In this document: positions 15,648-25,386 of the stretch, in pieces
Layout: each line of letters opens with the position of its first letter
How positions within the stretch are numbered: the first letter of the stretch is position 1
Program-made: the position numbers and the translations under genes
DNA from: JAPLDB01 sp038206355
GTDB taxonomy: Bacteria; Bacteroidota; Bacteroidia; AKYH767-A; 2013-40CM-41-45
Direction: 5' to 3'
DNA length: 64,000 bases
NCBI GenBank assembly: GCA_038206355.1
Contig: JBBRAY010000004.1
Coordinates: 62,001-126,000, forward strand
Notes under the pieces: model-generated
The model's database searches: none
What the model saw: only the letters and a program-made list of their open reading frames with translations
Told to the model about the DNA's origin: nothing

Positions 15648-15902
15648 ATGAAATTCACCGCAGAAATTGATGTTATGCCACTCAAGGCACTTCTTGATCC
15701 ACAAGGAAAAGCAATCACCATGGGTCTTGCAAACATGGGCCTGGCGAAAATTGAAAACGTGCGCATGGGAAAGCACATTACATTAGAAGTAGAAGCAGAC
15801 TCCAAAGAAGCCGCTAATGAAAAAGTAGATACGGCGTGTAAGAAGTTGCTTTGTAATCCGATTATTGAAGGGTATTTATTTGAATTAAGCCAGATTGATT
15901 AG
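15648..15902 (+). CDS. purS: Phosphoribosylformylglycinamidine synthase subunit PurS
   Basis: 84 residues, the normal PurS size. 'FTAEIDVMPLKALLDPQGKA' and 'GLAKIENVRMGKHITLEVEAD' match PurS, the small subunit that bridges PurL and PurQ in the FGAM synthase complex (de novo purine synthesis, fourth step). purL and purQ are not in this window, so the gene is separated from its partners. It directly follows a heptad repeat that fills the space upstream of its ATG, leaving no recognisable ribosome-binding site. Confidence 0.93.
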   Translation: MKFTAEIDVMPLKALLDPQGKAITMGLANMGLAKIENVRMGKHITLEVEADSKEAANEKVDTACKKLLCNPIIEGYLFELSQID

Positions 15903-15983
15903 TTGAATCTTTGATTGGTTAATTGAGCTAATTGGTTCATTTGTAAATCCGAAACATTCTATTGAATCAACCAATCAACAAAT
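15902..15983. repeat. TTGATTGGTT / AACCAATCAA inverted repeat between purS and lptB
   Basis: TTGATTGGTT (15911-15920) is mirrored by AACCAATCAA (15969-15978) 48 bases later. The gap also contains repeated TTAATTG/TAATTGG variants at roughly seven-base steps. The two flanking genes are convergent, so the element lies 3' of both. Confidence 0.45.
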
Positions 15984-16709
15984 TTACCTCCGTAACTCAA
16001 AATTCTGTCCCAGGTATACCCTTCGCACCGTTTCATCCTCCGCAAGTTCCTGTGCCGTTCCCGCTTTCAGGATTCTTCCTTCAAAAAGTAAATAGGCGCG
16101 ATCAACAATACTTAAAGTTTCATGTACGTTGTGATCGGTAATGAGTACGCCGATGTTTCTGTCTTTCAGATGAGAGACAATGGTCTGGATGTCTTCAACA
16201 GCAATCGGATCAACGCCTGCAAAGGGTTCGTCGAGCAAAATAAATTTAGGATCCACTGCAAGCGCGCGCGCGATTTCTGTTCTGCGTCTTTCCCCTCCTG
16301 ATAAAAGATCGCCACGGTTTTTCCGCACGCGGTTGAGACCGAATTCTTCCAGCAGCGATTCCATTTTTTTCTTCTGCGCTTCCACACTCAATGAGGTGAG
16401 CTCAAGTACGGCAAGTATATTGTCCTCTACACTTAACTTCCGGAATACCGATGCTTCCTGCGCCAGGTATCCGATGCCGAGTTTCGCACGCCTGTACATC
16501 GGCAGTTTCGTGATGTCTGTTTTGTCGAGATAAATATGACCTTCATTGGGCTTGATCAGTCCAACAGTCATGTAGAAGGAAGTTGTTTTTCCTGCACCAT
16601 TGGGTCCGAGCAATCCAACTATTTCACCCTGGTTAACTTCAATGGATACTTTGTCAACAACAGTGCGCTTCTTGTATTTCTTGACAAGATTTTCTGTTCT
16701 TAAAATCAT
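15984..16709 (-). CDS. lptB: LPS export ABC transporter ATPase LptB
   Basis: 241 residues, the usual LptB length. Walker A is GPNGAGKTT (35-43); 'GIGYLAQEASVFRKLSVEDN' is the LptB-specific Q-loop region; signature LLSGGERRR; Walker B FILLDEPFAGVDP; H-switch ITDHNVHETL. LptB drives the LptFG permease that extracts lipopolysaccharide from the inner membrane towards the outer membrane. lptF, lptG and lptC are not in the window. It lies 45 bases downstream of the DUF5686 gene's stop on the other side but has its own spacing, so operon membership is unclear. Confidence 0.96.
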   Translation of the reverse strand: MILRTENLVKKYKKRTVVDKVSIEVNQGEIVGLLGPNGAGKTTSFYMTVGLIKPNEGHIYLDKTDITKLPMYRRAKLGIGYLAQEASVFRKLSVEDNILAVLELTSLSVEAQKKKMESLLEEFGLNRVRKNRGDLLSGGERRRTEIARALAVDPKFILLDEPFAGVDPIAVEDIQTIVSHLKDRNIGVLITDHNVHETLSIVDRAYLLFEGRILKAGTAQELAEDETVRRVYLGQNFELRR

Positions 16710-16754
16710 GGACTAACCGTAGCTATTTTTATTTGGGCACAAAGAAACGCAAAA

Positions 16755-19274
16755 TCAAAAACTAAGCACGAGACTTATTCGGATAAGATCGGAAACCTTC
16801 TCTTTTCTGGTTACGTGGGTAAAACGTTTGATAAGGTCGATTCTTCCAAATTTTAGTATGTTCTCAATTCCAATTCCTCCTTCAATGTATGGTTTTTCGA
16901 GCGATTCGAACCTGTTTTTTTCTTCAACCATGATATTCCTGTTATTATTTCCAACGCGGCCCAGCAAGACCTTTGCCTGCACTACTTCCCGCCATTTTAA
17001 TTTGCGCAGTAGCGGGAAACGATCGAAGAACAATCCTCCGAAATGATGCACTACAGATGCAGATGCAAATTCATCACTGACGAACTCAAAATAATTCATC
17101 TGGTTATACAGCGAGTTGCTATAGGTATATGTCTCATTACCCTTGTGCACTTCAAGTAACGGATATGGTATGGTGCCCCATACTTTTCCCGCCTCCAGCT
17201 CGTAAGAAGTGTGGCCGAAATTTCCCCAATAAAGAACATCCTCAATATTGAGGCGTAACTTGTGGTAACTGAGGTTGCTTTCAAGGAGGCCTTTTATTCC
17301 GGCAGTATATGTTAAGGTGGTGATGGGATAAGAACTTCCCAGAGAAATGCGCGTTGATTTTCTTCCCACTGCACCCTTTCGCCCGGATTCAATGAACCGT
17401 TCCTTGAATGCATATCGCAGCGATATCGAAACTTCGGAAGTATTGATGGCGCTTTCAATACTGTTGTGAGTGGCATCAGTATAATAGTTGAAATTCACGC
17501 CACTTAATGTGGAGATGTTTTTGTGAAAGAAAGCAAGGTTTGCATTCAGCCCCTTCAAAACATACGACTCAATAAAAATTTTTTCCTGCTCAATACCACT
17601 GAATCGTGTACCCGCCGTGCGACTCAAGACGTTAACGAGCAGGTTGTCTGATTCAAAAGAGCTGAATTGTTTTCCCAGTTGCTCCACATCTTTTTTATAA
17701 GAAGCTCCGAAGGATGTGGAGTTTTTATTATTAAAAAAATATTCAAAGCTCCCGCTATATTTAAAGGTGCTGTCGAGAAAACCGTATGCGCAATATCCCT
17801 TCAGTTGGATGGCTTTGCTGAATTTATTGTTGGTGCGGCCACCCAGTTTAACACGGCTGCCTTCAAAGGCGTTGTAACTGTATAAAGAAAAAAGCTGTCC
17901 TATATCTATCGGCCCCGCCTCATAATAACCGGTTGCCAGAAACGTAATAACGTCGAGATAGGTATTGAAGATGGGCATATTCTCCAGTGTATCAACCATG
18001 GCATATATTTTTTCTTCATTTGCGCTAAGCGAATCATGACGCATTTGTTGCCAGTAAGATTCATCCTTTTTATTGGCATCATCGTGAACTACCACTTCTT
18101 CGCCATCAGCAAAAAAAGATTCTGGTTTGGGCTGGTCCAGAATAAAATTTTTGTAAGTATTGGTCTTGCGGGCAATGAAACCCATGGTCTCCTTTTTCTT
18201 GCTTTCTGTGGGAGCAATGTTCATCACCAGGATTTCCTTTTTCAGCATCCATTGTTTATTGTCAACATAGTCATATTCATCCACCACGCCCACGTCTTCG
18301 ATGAAATTGATGTTGGCGTCGTCGGCAATGCGCATGCTGATTTTTTTTATCGCATAAGTGGTATCATGAATCCAAACGTCGCCGGTGAAAGTGAGTTCCT
18401 GTTTTCTGCGCGGCTTAAATTTGAGTTTGTAGCACCACCTGTTATCCTGGTATGCGCTGTCGAGCAGGTAGTATTTATAATATACGGGGCCCACATCGCT
18501 GAGCGGACTTACAAATCCTTTTCCGAAAAGATAAACGTAGTTGTCGTACACGTTAATGTGCTGGTAGAAATCGCCGAGGTACTGACTGATGGTATTGTTT
18601 TCAACTCCTGAAATCTTCGATGCTTTTACAATCTCTTTGGTATGCTTCGGATCTTTGGTAAAATAAATATCACTCAGGGTTTCAGAGAGGAAAACGGGGA
18701 GGAAAGGTTTTTTATTAGTGGCAGAGCTGTCAATATTATCAAAGATAAAACGAAAAGGTTTCAGCACCCTTCTTTTTTTGAAGTTGTCGGTGATGTTATT
18801 GATGTCGAATTCAATTTTGTTGTACGATTCATACTGGTAAGCATTCACCGATGTGCGGTTGTTGACGTCTTTGTGTTTCCGCACTTCGCGCATGATGATG
18901 TCGGCGGGATTTTCACCGGCCACTACGTTTACTTCCGGTAAGTCAAATTTATTTACCCTTAGTGCGAAATTGATAACCTGTGTTTTTCCGGGCTGCACAG
19001 GAAGCGTAACGGGAATATACCCGACAAAGGTGGCCGTGATGCTATCCACTTTTTCCATCGTGCTGATGGTATAGTTTCCGCTGATGTCGCTATTGGCCCC
19101 TGTAGTTGTCCCTTTCAACTGCACAGCGGCAAAAGGGATATCTTCGTTGGTAAGCGGGTCATAAATTCTACCGGATACTTTTGTTTCCTGTGCTGTTGCG
19201 GATAAAATGCAAAGCGGCAAAATGCATGACAGCAGCAAAGGGGCGAGGTGAAATCTTTGAAAACGAAAAGGCAT
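16755..19274 (-). CDS. DUF5686 outer-membrane protein with CarboxypepD_reg-like domain
   Basis: 839 residues. A signal peptide (to about 28, SATAQ) is followed by a carboxypeptidase-regulatory-like beta domain (30-115: VSGRIYDPLTNEDIPFAAVQ ... GNYTI) and then the DUF5686 body, with 'ENPADIIMREVRKHKDVNN' and 'NAYQYESYNKIEFD' near its start. The C-terminal half has alternating aromatic beta strands and ends in hydrophobic 'LIRISLVLSF', as expected for an outer-membrane barrel. Homologous proteins are frequent in Bacteroidota; no substrate is established. It terminates just before the lptB start with the same strand. Confidence 0.9.
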   Translation of the reverse strand: MPFRFQRFHLAPLLLSCILPLCILSATAQETKVSGRIYDPLTNEDIPFAAVQLKGTTTGANSDISGNYTISTMEKVDSITATFVGYIPVTLPVQPGKTQVINFALRVNKFDLPEVNVVAGENPADIIMREVRKHKDVNNRTSVNAYQYESYNKIEFDINNITDNFKKRRVLKPFRFIFDNIDSSATNKKPFLPVFLSETLSDIYFTKDPKHTKEIVKASKISGVENNTISQYLGDFYQHINVYDNYVYLFGKGFVSPLSDVGPVYYKYYLLDSAYQDNRWCYKLKFKPRRKQELTFTGDVWIHDTTYAIKKISMRIADDANINFIEDVGVVDEYDYVDNKQWMLKKEILVMNIAPTESKKKETMGFIARKTNTYKNFILDQPKPESFFADGEEVVVHDDANKKDESYWQQMRHDSLSANEEKIYAMVDTLENMPIFNTYLDVITFLATGYYEAGPIDIGQLFSLYSYNAFEGSRVKLGGRTNNKFSKAIQLKGYCAYGFLDSTFKYSGSFEYFFNNKNSTSFGASYKKDVEQLGKQFSSFESDNLLVNVLSRTAGTRFSGIEQEKIFIESYVLKGLNANLAFFHKNISTLSGVNFNYYTDATHNSIESAINTSEVSISLRYAFKERFIESGRKGAVGRKSTRISLGSSYPITTLTYTAGIKGLLESNLSYHKLRLNIEDVLYWGNFGHTSYELEAGKVWGTIPYPLLEVHKGNETYTYSNSLYNQMNYFEFVSDEFASASVVHHFGGLFFDRFPLLRKLKWREVVQAKVLLGRVGNNNRNIMVEEKNRFESLEKPYIEGGIGIENILKFGRIDLIKRFTHVTRKEKVSDLIRISLVLSF

Positions 19275-19610
19275 ATTAACTGAAAGGCAGGCTGAGAACC
19301 GTTTGCAAAGAAAGGAGGTTTCACCCTATATTTTTCATGAAGAAAAAGAAATATCGAACAACATGGGGGGCTGCTTCTGCTTCATTCTAAAATAAACTTT
19401 TCGTAATCATTCTACCCGATCTATGGGAATCTCTTTGAAGTGTGATTTCACTGCAGTAGTGTCTTCGCGCGATGCATGTGTGCCAACGAGTCCGATATTT
19501 ATCGGGAGCGTGTTTTCAATTCAGTGACTTTCTTGGTTTCGATTTTCTCATCCGTGTTTTGACATAGAACTCAAATATTAAATATTACATATTACCTCTT
19601 TAATCTTTCC
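19275..19610 (-). other. Gap with a possible decayed coding remnant
   Basis: This 336-base gap has no intact gene. On the minus strand, ending with a stop at 19407, an open stretch encodes INIGLVGTHASREDTTAVKS followed by 'HFKEIPIDRVE'. In the next frame upstream (to about 19565) lies 'TDEKIETKKVTELKT'. The two could be pieces of one small gene split by a frameshift; no start codon serves the downstream piece. I do not recognise the family. The right end (19570-19606) carries an AT-rich tract similar to the repeats of the hem block, next to the stop of the following gene. Confidence 0.3.
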
Positions 19611-20987
19611 TCATTGCTTCACAAATTTTTTTGTTACCATGCCGCTTTCACTTATCAAAGTAATAAAATAAATTCCGGAGGCGAGTTCGGAGATGTCGAG
19701 TTCTTTGCGGAGGGTATTTGCGGGAATGATTTCTGTCTTCAATTTTCTTCCGGAGAGATCGGTAATGGTTAAATAAGTATATTTATTTAGCGGAGATGTG
19801 ATATTTAGAATAATCGAGGAGGTAGCAAAGCTTGGATATATCGTAAATGATACTTCCAATTGGGAAAAATTCACTGAAGTTAATGGTCCAGCGTACTTAG
19901 CGATTTTATTTAATGCAATATTATCTGCATGTAGAAAACCACCCCCAATGTAAAGTTCGTTATTAAAAAATTCCATGCAACCAATTGCATTGTCAAATAT
20001 TTCAGACCCTAAAGCGGACCAGGAAAAACCATCCCATCTTGCAATCCGACTGGCAGGGATGCCTCCCGCATGATCAAAAATTCCCGAGGCATACAGATAT
20101 CCGTTGTAAACTTTTAGTGCATCCACATAGTCGTTTAATCCCCCTCCAACAGGGGCCAGGTTCACCCCGTCCCATCTCATAATATTTTCACCGGCATTTC
20201 CATTCCCCACTCGAAAGTTGCCGGCAACATACAGTTCATTGTTAAAAATTGCCATTGAGGAGATGTAAGCTATGCCTCCATGAATACCATTGCCAACCTG
20301 ACTTACACCAGAACCATTCCAGGAAAATAAATCCCTAATTGCAGCTGGTAAAATATTACCTGCTACAAATAAAACGCCATTCGCCTCAGTAATAGAAAAC
20401 ACTCCTCCAAAACTACTATCGATGCCGAAATTAAAACCTGAACAATTAACCCCATTCCATTTGGCAATATGCGTTGAGTGAATACCGCCTACAGAATCGA
20501 ATGTCCCACCTAAAAATAATTCACCAGCAATCTCACTTACAAAATCAACGGACCCGTTCACCTGCAATGCTGAACTATCCCATTGAATCCCATCCCAAAT
20601 AGCTAAATGGGCTGTAGATAAGCTGCCAGCAGTCGAAAAACTCCCACCAACAATTATCCTATTTTGATATCCGCAAATGGAAAGGACAGGGTTAGGGCTT
20701 CCAGAGTGAAAATCGTCTATTCCTGATTGGAGTGAATCCCAATAGGTTCCGTTCCATTTGGCAATAGCCCTTACCTTTAAGATACCTGATGATTTAAAGT
20801 TCCCTCCCGCATATAAAATATTATTTAAACTATCTGAATATAAACATCTAACATCGAAATCAAAGCCACTACCAACCGGTTGCCAATTTTGGCAATGCCC
20901 AGGAAACGTATTCAGCAATATTCCAATTAATGCACTTGTACAAATATTAATGTTGAATAATAAATTTCTGATCAAACACTTTTCCAT
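19611..20987 (-). CDS. Secreted beta-propeller-like protein with T9SS sorting domain
   Basis: 458 residues. After a signal peptide (to about 33, GHCQ) come repeated units of the type 'LYVGGxFxxAGGxxxxHIAKWNGxxW' (for instance NELYIGGGFLHADNIALNKI), predicted to form a propeller. The last 80 residues are a type A T9SS domain (SFTIYPSFATSSIILNI ... ELASGIYFITL). The start at 20987 overlaps the stop of the upstream gene by 41 bases in another frame, so the two are probably cotranscribed; a TTG four codons in (20975) is an alternative. Function unknown. It lies immediately downstream of a second propeller T9SS cargo. Confidence 0.85.
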   Translation of the reverse strand: MEKCLIRNLLFNINICTSALIGILLNTFPGHCQNWQPVGSGFDFDVRCLYSDSLNNILYAGGNFKSSGILKVRAIAKWNGTYWDSLQSGIDDFHSGSPNPVLSICGYQNRIIVGGSFSTAGSLSTAHLAIWDGIQWDSSALQVNGSVDFVSEIAGELFLGGTFDSVGGIHSTHIAKWNGVNCSGFNFGIDSSFGGVFSITEANGVLFVAGNILPAAIRDLFSWNGSGVSQVGNGIHGGIAYISSMAIFNNELYVAGNFRVGNGNAGENIMRWDGVNLAPVGGGLNDYVDALKVYNGYLYASGIFDHAGGIPASRIARWDGFSWSALGSEIFDNAIGCMEFFNNELYIGGGFLHADNIALNKIAKYAGPLTSVNFSQLEVSFTIYPSFATSSIILNITSPLNKYTYLTITDLSGRKLKTEIIPANTLRKELDISELASGIYFITLISESGMVTKKFVKQ

Positions 20988-23900
20988 CTTTAAGTTTTAA
21001 ATGGGCTAAATATAAACCCTGTTCATAATTAGTTGTTCTAATTCGAATATTTTCAAGTTTTTCATCATATTTTTTTCGATAAATCAATTGGCCAAGTGAA
21101 TTGTAAATTTCCATTTCAAATTCCCTTGCAATATTTTTGAGTGGCATAAAACCTATGTAATCATCAGCTGGCGATGGGTATAAATTATAGATTTTTTTTG
21201 TTTGCTTATTTTCTTCAATTCCGACCCAACCTGCAATGTCAAAACGTCCATAAATAGCGTCCCATTTTCCTGCACTAATATTTTGTGCCCAAGGATTTCC
21301 AGTGGATCGTATCGCAATAGGATAATCCATATAATAGTGATTTGCTGTATAAGATCCAAAATATAACTGCTGTGTCACCGGAGAATAATTTAACCCCATA
21401 ATATAACTTGGTGGACCAGGAATGGGCCTTTCAGCAAAATATGTCGACCACTGAATTTCGTCAGTAGAATTTCGAAATGCAGCAAAGAAGAAATTACAAC
21501 CGGAATTAGAAAAATTCTGATATTGATCCTGATAAAAATATGTACTAAGGTAATCGCATAATGGAAATTCATTGGCTACAGGAACACCACAAACATTAGA
21601 TGAACTACTCGTAGATGAAGCTCCTCCAAAGAAATACGTGTAATTAACATCACCAGAAATTCCCTGAATAACATCATCTCCGTCACCACCAAACCAAGTC
21701 GACCATTCAATTTGACGGTTTACAAATTTCACAATAAAAGCATCAGTGTTAGAAATGGTGCCTCCTTGAAAGCTTTGGTTATAGGACGTACCATGGGAAG
21801 TTGTGAACGGGCCATTACTGCTGCTGGAAGAACCAGTAAGATATACAGTATAGCCGGTGGAACCATTGTATGTTGGATATATATGCGGAAAGCCTGCTTC
21901 GTCACCTGTTCCTCCAACATAAGTGCACCATTGCAAATTATCATTTGCATCGAATTCTGCAATAAATGCATCATAACCACCTGTATTATTCTGTGTATAA
22001 GAACCGTTGGGGTTACAAAGGGGAAATCCACCATTTGATGGAACACCACATGGGTTATTTCCATTCGTTACTGAGGTGGTTAATCCACTGATATAGACCT
22101 TGCTCCCAATTGTTTTCACATCATAAATCGCATCTTCCATACCAGAACCAAAATAAGTACCCCATAGTTGCGCTCCTGAGTTTTTATCAAGCTTTATAAT
22201 CCATCCTTCGGTATTTGTCCCAGTGGTGGTAGACTGATTATAAGTTCCACCACTACTTGAAGTCATTATTGGGAATGCTTTACCAACAAACCATGGATAT
22301 GAAGTTCCCACAATAAAAACATTGTTATTAAGCAATGCCACTGAAAAAGCTCTATCAAGATTCGCACTACCTATATAATTTGAATAATAAAAACTTTGTC
22401 CATCCGGGGCAAGTTTTACAATATATCCTTCATCGCCACCCCACACATTTCCACCAGTGAAAGTGGAATTAATAGGAAAATTAGTACTAAATGTTCTGCC
22501 AACAAAATAAACATCATGATTTGCATCCACCGTTATTCCAATTCCATATTCAACATTAGATCCACCAAAAAATGTACACCAATCTAATTCGTCAAGATTC
22601 TTAAATTTATTCACATATGCATCATATTGCCCTTGATAAGCCCCAAAAATAACTCCTGGGGTTTTAGGAAAATCTATACTGGTTGTAGTTCCAGTTGAAT
22701 ATAAATTCCCGGCATCATCATTAGCTATAGCTTGACACCAATCCCCTTCACTACCTCCATAGAAAACACTCCATTTTAGATTAGCAATAGATTGAGTAGT
22801 AGGCAAAGGATTCACCTCCCTCGCACACTCCACCACCAACGCCTCCCGACTATCCCAACTCCCCGGTAAAATAAAACTTACGTCATCTCCGCTGATGTAA
22901 TAAGAGGCAAGCCAGCCCAGTGAGATGCGGTTGCCTTCGTTGTCGAGCTGGTACACAAGCGGGCGCTGGTAGATGAAAGAGCCAAGTACGCCGTTCACCT
23001 GCAGGTCGGCATTATTTACAAGTTGTAAACTCTGGTGCCCGGTGAAATGCAGCACCGTCTGCGGTTCACCGCCGGGGTTCATGATGATCTGGAATTTCAT
23101 TCCTGCATTGTTGTTGGAGAAGATCACGTCTGTGTAACGGTACACATCGCTGTAGGCAAGGCGTTCAGCGCCGGTAACGCCCGTGATGCCATCAGGGCAG
23201 TGGCCGAGAAAATAATTCAGTACCTGGTCGGTGTCATGGATTTCATTATCAAATGTAAAAGGATCTGTCATACTTCCGTCGAGAAAGTTCATGGCTATGC
23301 GTTCCAACGTATCCGTAGTGGCTGTGTCACTATCAACTTTTGCAAATACAAAATTAATCGTATCCTGCTGGAAATAAAGTTTGGGAAACTGGTTAATTGT
23401 GTAGTAGAATACATCTTCACGCAAACTGTCGTTGGTATCTATTATCTGTCCCCAATTCGGATAAAACAATAAACTGGATGGAGCGGGAACGGTATCCTGT
23501 GGCACGAGAAAATAGTCTGTCTTGTATTTGATGGTGACCTTCTCATAGGTGCTATCGGTAATCTGCGATTCACCGGAAACAAAAATATTTCCGTATGCAT
23601 CGGCTGTGATTCCTGTGGCCTCGTCATTCCCTTTAAACGCCCCATCAAAATAAACGCTCCACAATAAATACCCGTACTTTGAATATGCTACCGTTCTGAA
23701 ATCATCACTGCCACGTTTTGCTTTTCCGGTAAGTATAATGTTGCCGTAATTATCAAAGCACATTTTATTTGCAACATCATTGCCACTGTCTGCATCCAAT
23801 TTTATATGCCATTGCTCTATACCCGAACTATTGTACTTTACTAAGAGGTAGTCCAGATTCAGCATGCCTGCAAAACTCTTCCCGCATACATACACATAAC

Positions 23901-24879
23901 CACTGTCATCTACAAGTAAATCGTTTCCTTCGTCACTGTATCCCGTAGAACCAAAGTCAACCATCCAGCTTACGTTTCCTGAAGAATCAATTTTTACCGT
24001 GCGTGCATTAAAACTCATGGCGCTGTCAGTTCCTGCTCCTGTAATATAAAAATTTCCATGTGCATCGCACTTGGCAGCCATTGGCCGGTCAAAGCTGTTT
24101 CCGGTGCCTGTTGTGCGCGTAGTGTCCTCGGCAACTCCGGCAGAATCATACCGCACTGCGCAGTAGTTCCACTTGGTAATCGAATCCTGACTTGCGCCAG
24201 CAATAGTTACTATACCAGTTTGTGTAATGTCCATTGCAAACGCTACATCAAAAAGATTGTGGTAATTGTATTGCCGTTTCCAGTTGAGTGCGCCGGTGGT
24301 GCGGTTAAGCTGAATGGTTGCATAATTCAGTTGGGTTACTGAATCATAAACGGTACCCGTTACATATACCAGACTATTTTTAATTTTAATAGTTGCAGGC
24401 ACGTCATAATTATTTATCGTACCGTTCAATGTGTAAGTCCATATAAGCGTACCGTCATACCCGTATTTCAAAACCACCCAATCGTAATTGGTAGCGGTTG
24501 AATAGACTACACCTGCAACATATATGCTGCACTTGTCATCAGTGGTCACAGCCACCGCCTGGTCGCGATTTATTCCCGGGCTTGAATAAGTACGTTTCCA
24601 TATTGAATATCCTGTGCTATCCATCTTGGAGATTAAAATATCAGGGCCACTTGTACTGTCATCAATGGTAACACCCACAGAGATGATGTTGCTGCTATCA
24701 TCCTGCGCAATAGGAATAACTGTGAGCGTATCGCTGATTCCTGCAAAGTCCATCCAGTCGGTAATGATGGCGGGCGTTGATTGGGAAAAGGAATATTGTT
24801 GGTTGAAAAGAATCAAGTAAAGAAGAATTATTTTCTTCCAACTTCCAACTTCCAACTGCAAACTGCAAACTGTTTTCAT
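20947..24879 (-). CDS. Large SBBP/propeller repeat protein with T9SS sorting domain
   Basis: 1310 residues. Residues about 35-470 hold propeller units (VYVTGTVYDSVTQLNYAT, FVSGESQITDSTYEKV); residues about 490-700 form a distinct beta-rich domain; residues about 705-1220 hold SBBP-type units (WSVFYGGSEGDWCQAIANDD, WCTYVGGTGDEAGF, WSTWFGGDGDDVIQG). The end is a type A T9SS domain (YNLYPSPADDYIGFMPL ... EQGLYLAHL). The N-terminus is odd: residues 4-14 (VCSLQLEVGSW) are translated from a tandem heptanucleotide repeat, yet they form part of the signal-peptide region before KKIILLYLILF. No alternative ATG exists, so the ATG at 24879 is kept. Role unknown; surface location expected. Confidence 0.88.
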   Translation of the reverse strand: MKTVCSLQLEVGSWKKIILLYLILFNQQYSFSQSTPAIITDWMDFAGISDTLTVIPIAQDDSSNIISVGVTIDDSTSGPDILISKMDSTGYSIWKRTYSSPGINRDQAVAVTTDDKCSIYVAGVVYSTATNYDWVVLKYGYDGTLIWTYTLNGTINNYDVPATIKIKNSLVYVTGTVYDSVTQLNYATIQLNRTTGALNWKRQYNYHNLFDVAFAMDITQTGIVTIAGASQDSITKWNYCAVRYDSAGVAEDTTRTTGTGNSFDRPMAAKCDAHGNFYITGAGTDSAMSFNARTVKIDSSGNVSWMVDFGSTGYSDEGNDLLVDDSGYVYVCGKSFAGMLNLDYLLVKYNSSGIEQWHIKLDADSGNDVANKMCFDNYGNIILTGKAKRGSDDFRTVAYSKYGYLLWSVYFDGAFKGNDEATGITADAYGNIFVSGESQITDSTYEKVTIKYKTDYFLVPQDTVPAPSSLLFYPNWGQIIDTNDSLREDVFYYTINQFPKLYFQQDTINFVFAKVDSDTATTDTLERIAMNFLDGSMTDPFTFDNEIHDTDQVLNYFLGHCPDGITGVTGAERLAYSDVYRYTDVIFSNNNAGMKFQIIMNPGGEPQTVLHFTGHQSLQLVNNADLQVNGVLGSFIYQRPLVYQLDNEGNRISLGWLASYYISGDDVSFILPGSWDSREALVVECAREVNPLPTTQSIANLKWSVFYGGSEGDWCQAIANDDAGNLYSTGTTTSIDFPKTPGVIFGAYQGQYDAYVNKFKNLDELDWCTFFGGSNVEYGIGITVDANHDVYFVGRTFSTNFPINSTFTGGNVWGGDEGYIVKLAPDGQSFYYSNYIGSANLDRAFSVALLNNNVFIVGTSYPWFVGKAFPIMTSSSGGTYNQSTTTGTNTEGWIIKLDKNSGAQLWGTYFGSGMEDAIYDVKTIGSKVYISGLTTSVTNGNNPCGVPSNGGFPLCNPNGSYTQNNTGGYDAFIAEFDANDNLQWCTYVGGTGDEAGFPHIYPTYNGSTGYTVYLTGSSSSSNGPFTTSHGTSYNQSFQGGTISNTDAFIVKFVNRQIEWSTWFGGDGDDVIQGISGDVNYTYFFGGASSTSSSSNVCGVPVANEFPLCDYLSTYFYQDQYQNFSNSGCNFFFAAFRNSTDEIQWSTYFAERPIPGPPSYIMGLNYSPVTQQLYFGSYTANHYYMDYPIAIRSTGNPWAQNISAGKWDAIYGRFDIAGWVGIEENKQTKKIYNLYPSPADDYIGFMPLKNIAREFEMEIYNSLGQLIYRKKYDEKLENIRIRTTNYEQGLYLAHLKLKDGKVFDQKFIIQH
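24835..24872. repeat. Perfect heptanucleotide tandem repeat inside a signal-peptide region
   Basis: The sequence is three copies of CTTCCAA followed by two copies of CTGCAAA and a partial CTG, in perfect seven-base register. It lies within the first 15 codons of the 1310-residue gene on the minus strand. A related CTTCAAA tract occurs at 15615-15647 between genes. Confidence 0.85.
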
Positions 24880-25331
24880 GATTATGGGATTTTAAAGTTA
24901 GTAAATGAATTGATTACTGATTCAAAAAAAACGACAGTTTTTTGATGCCGTCACTACTCATTTGATGCCGCGGGGAAGAAAAGCGCGGCGGTTACGATAA
25001 TCCGGGCGGGGTATGGCTTACGGGAAACCAGGCAACATTATAAGAAAACCGGGAGATCAAGGGTGAATGGTTTTTTGTGTCTATGACGAATAAATTTCAA
25101 AGCGAAGATTATCAACAGCTTTCATAATTGCAAGAGAAAAAATATTTTTTTGGCGAACATACCTCTTCCATAGGTGAATTTTATACCGATACGGGTTCTA
25201 TAATAGTCCAATTTTTAAAAAAGAAAATTTGACTAAACATCTACTCTATCGGCATTAACCATTCTAAAACTCAAAATAGTCCAAAGGACTATTTTGAGTT
25301 AAGAATTGGTATTATCTACTATTCACTACAA
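24880..25331. other. Long intergenic region with two hairpins
   Basis: No gene is supported here. AACTCAAAATAGTCC (25268-25282) and GGACTATTTTGAGTT (25286-25300) form a perfect 15-base stem around AAA. Just upstream, TAGTCCAATTTT (25204-25215) and AAAATTTGACTA (25224-25235) form an imperfect stem around eight bases; both share the TAGTCCAA string. On the minus strand the long stem is followed by TTTTAG. A 50-codon plus-strand frame (25083-25232) is broken by an in-frame TAA at 25125 and is not called as a gene. Confidence 0.6.
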
Positions 25332-25363
25332 ATAAAAAAAGAGCGCCTCATCAGCGCCCTTCT
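25332..25363 (-). terminator. Rho-independent terminator of the alpha/beta hydrolase gene
   Basis: On the minus strand AGGGCGC pairs with GCGCTCT around a seven-base loop, followed by a run of seven T. It lies about 25 bases after the stop at 25387. Confidence 0.85.
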
Positions 25364-25386
25364 TAGTGATTAATTCTTATACCTGA

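Noticed and set aside
16880..16910. tRNA T-arm-like string (GGTTCGAATCGCTC)
   Set aside because: It lies inside the DUF5686 coding sequence on the minus strand and no acceptor or anticodon arms can be folded around it.
25083..25232. Small gene in the gap upstream of the large T9SS gene
   Set aside because: The frame is broken by a TAA at codon 15 and overlaps the imperfect hairpin; no family is recognised.
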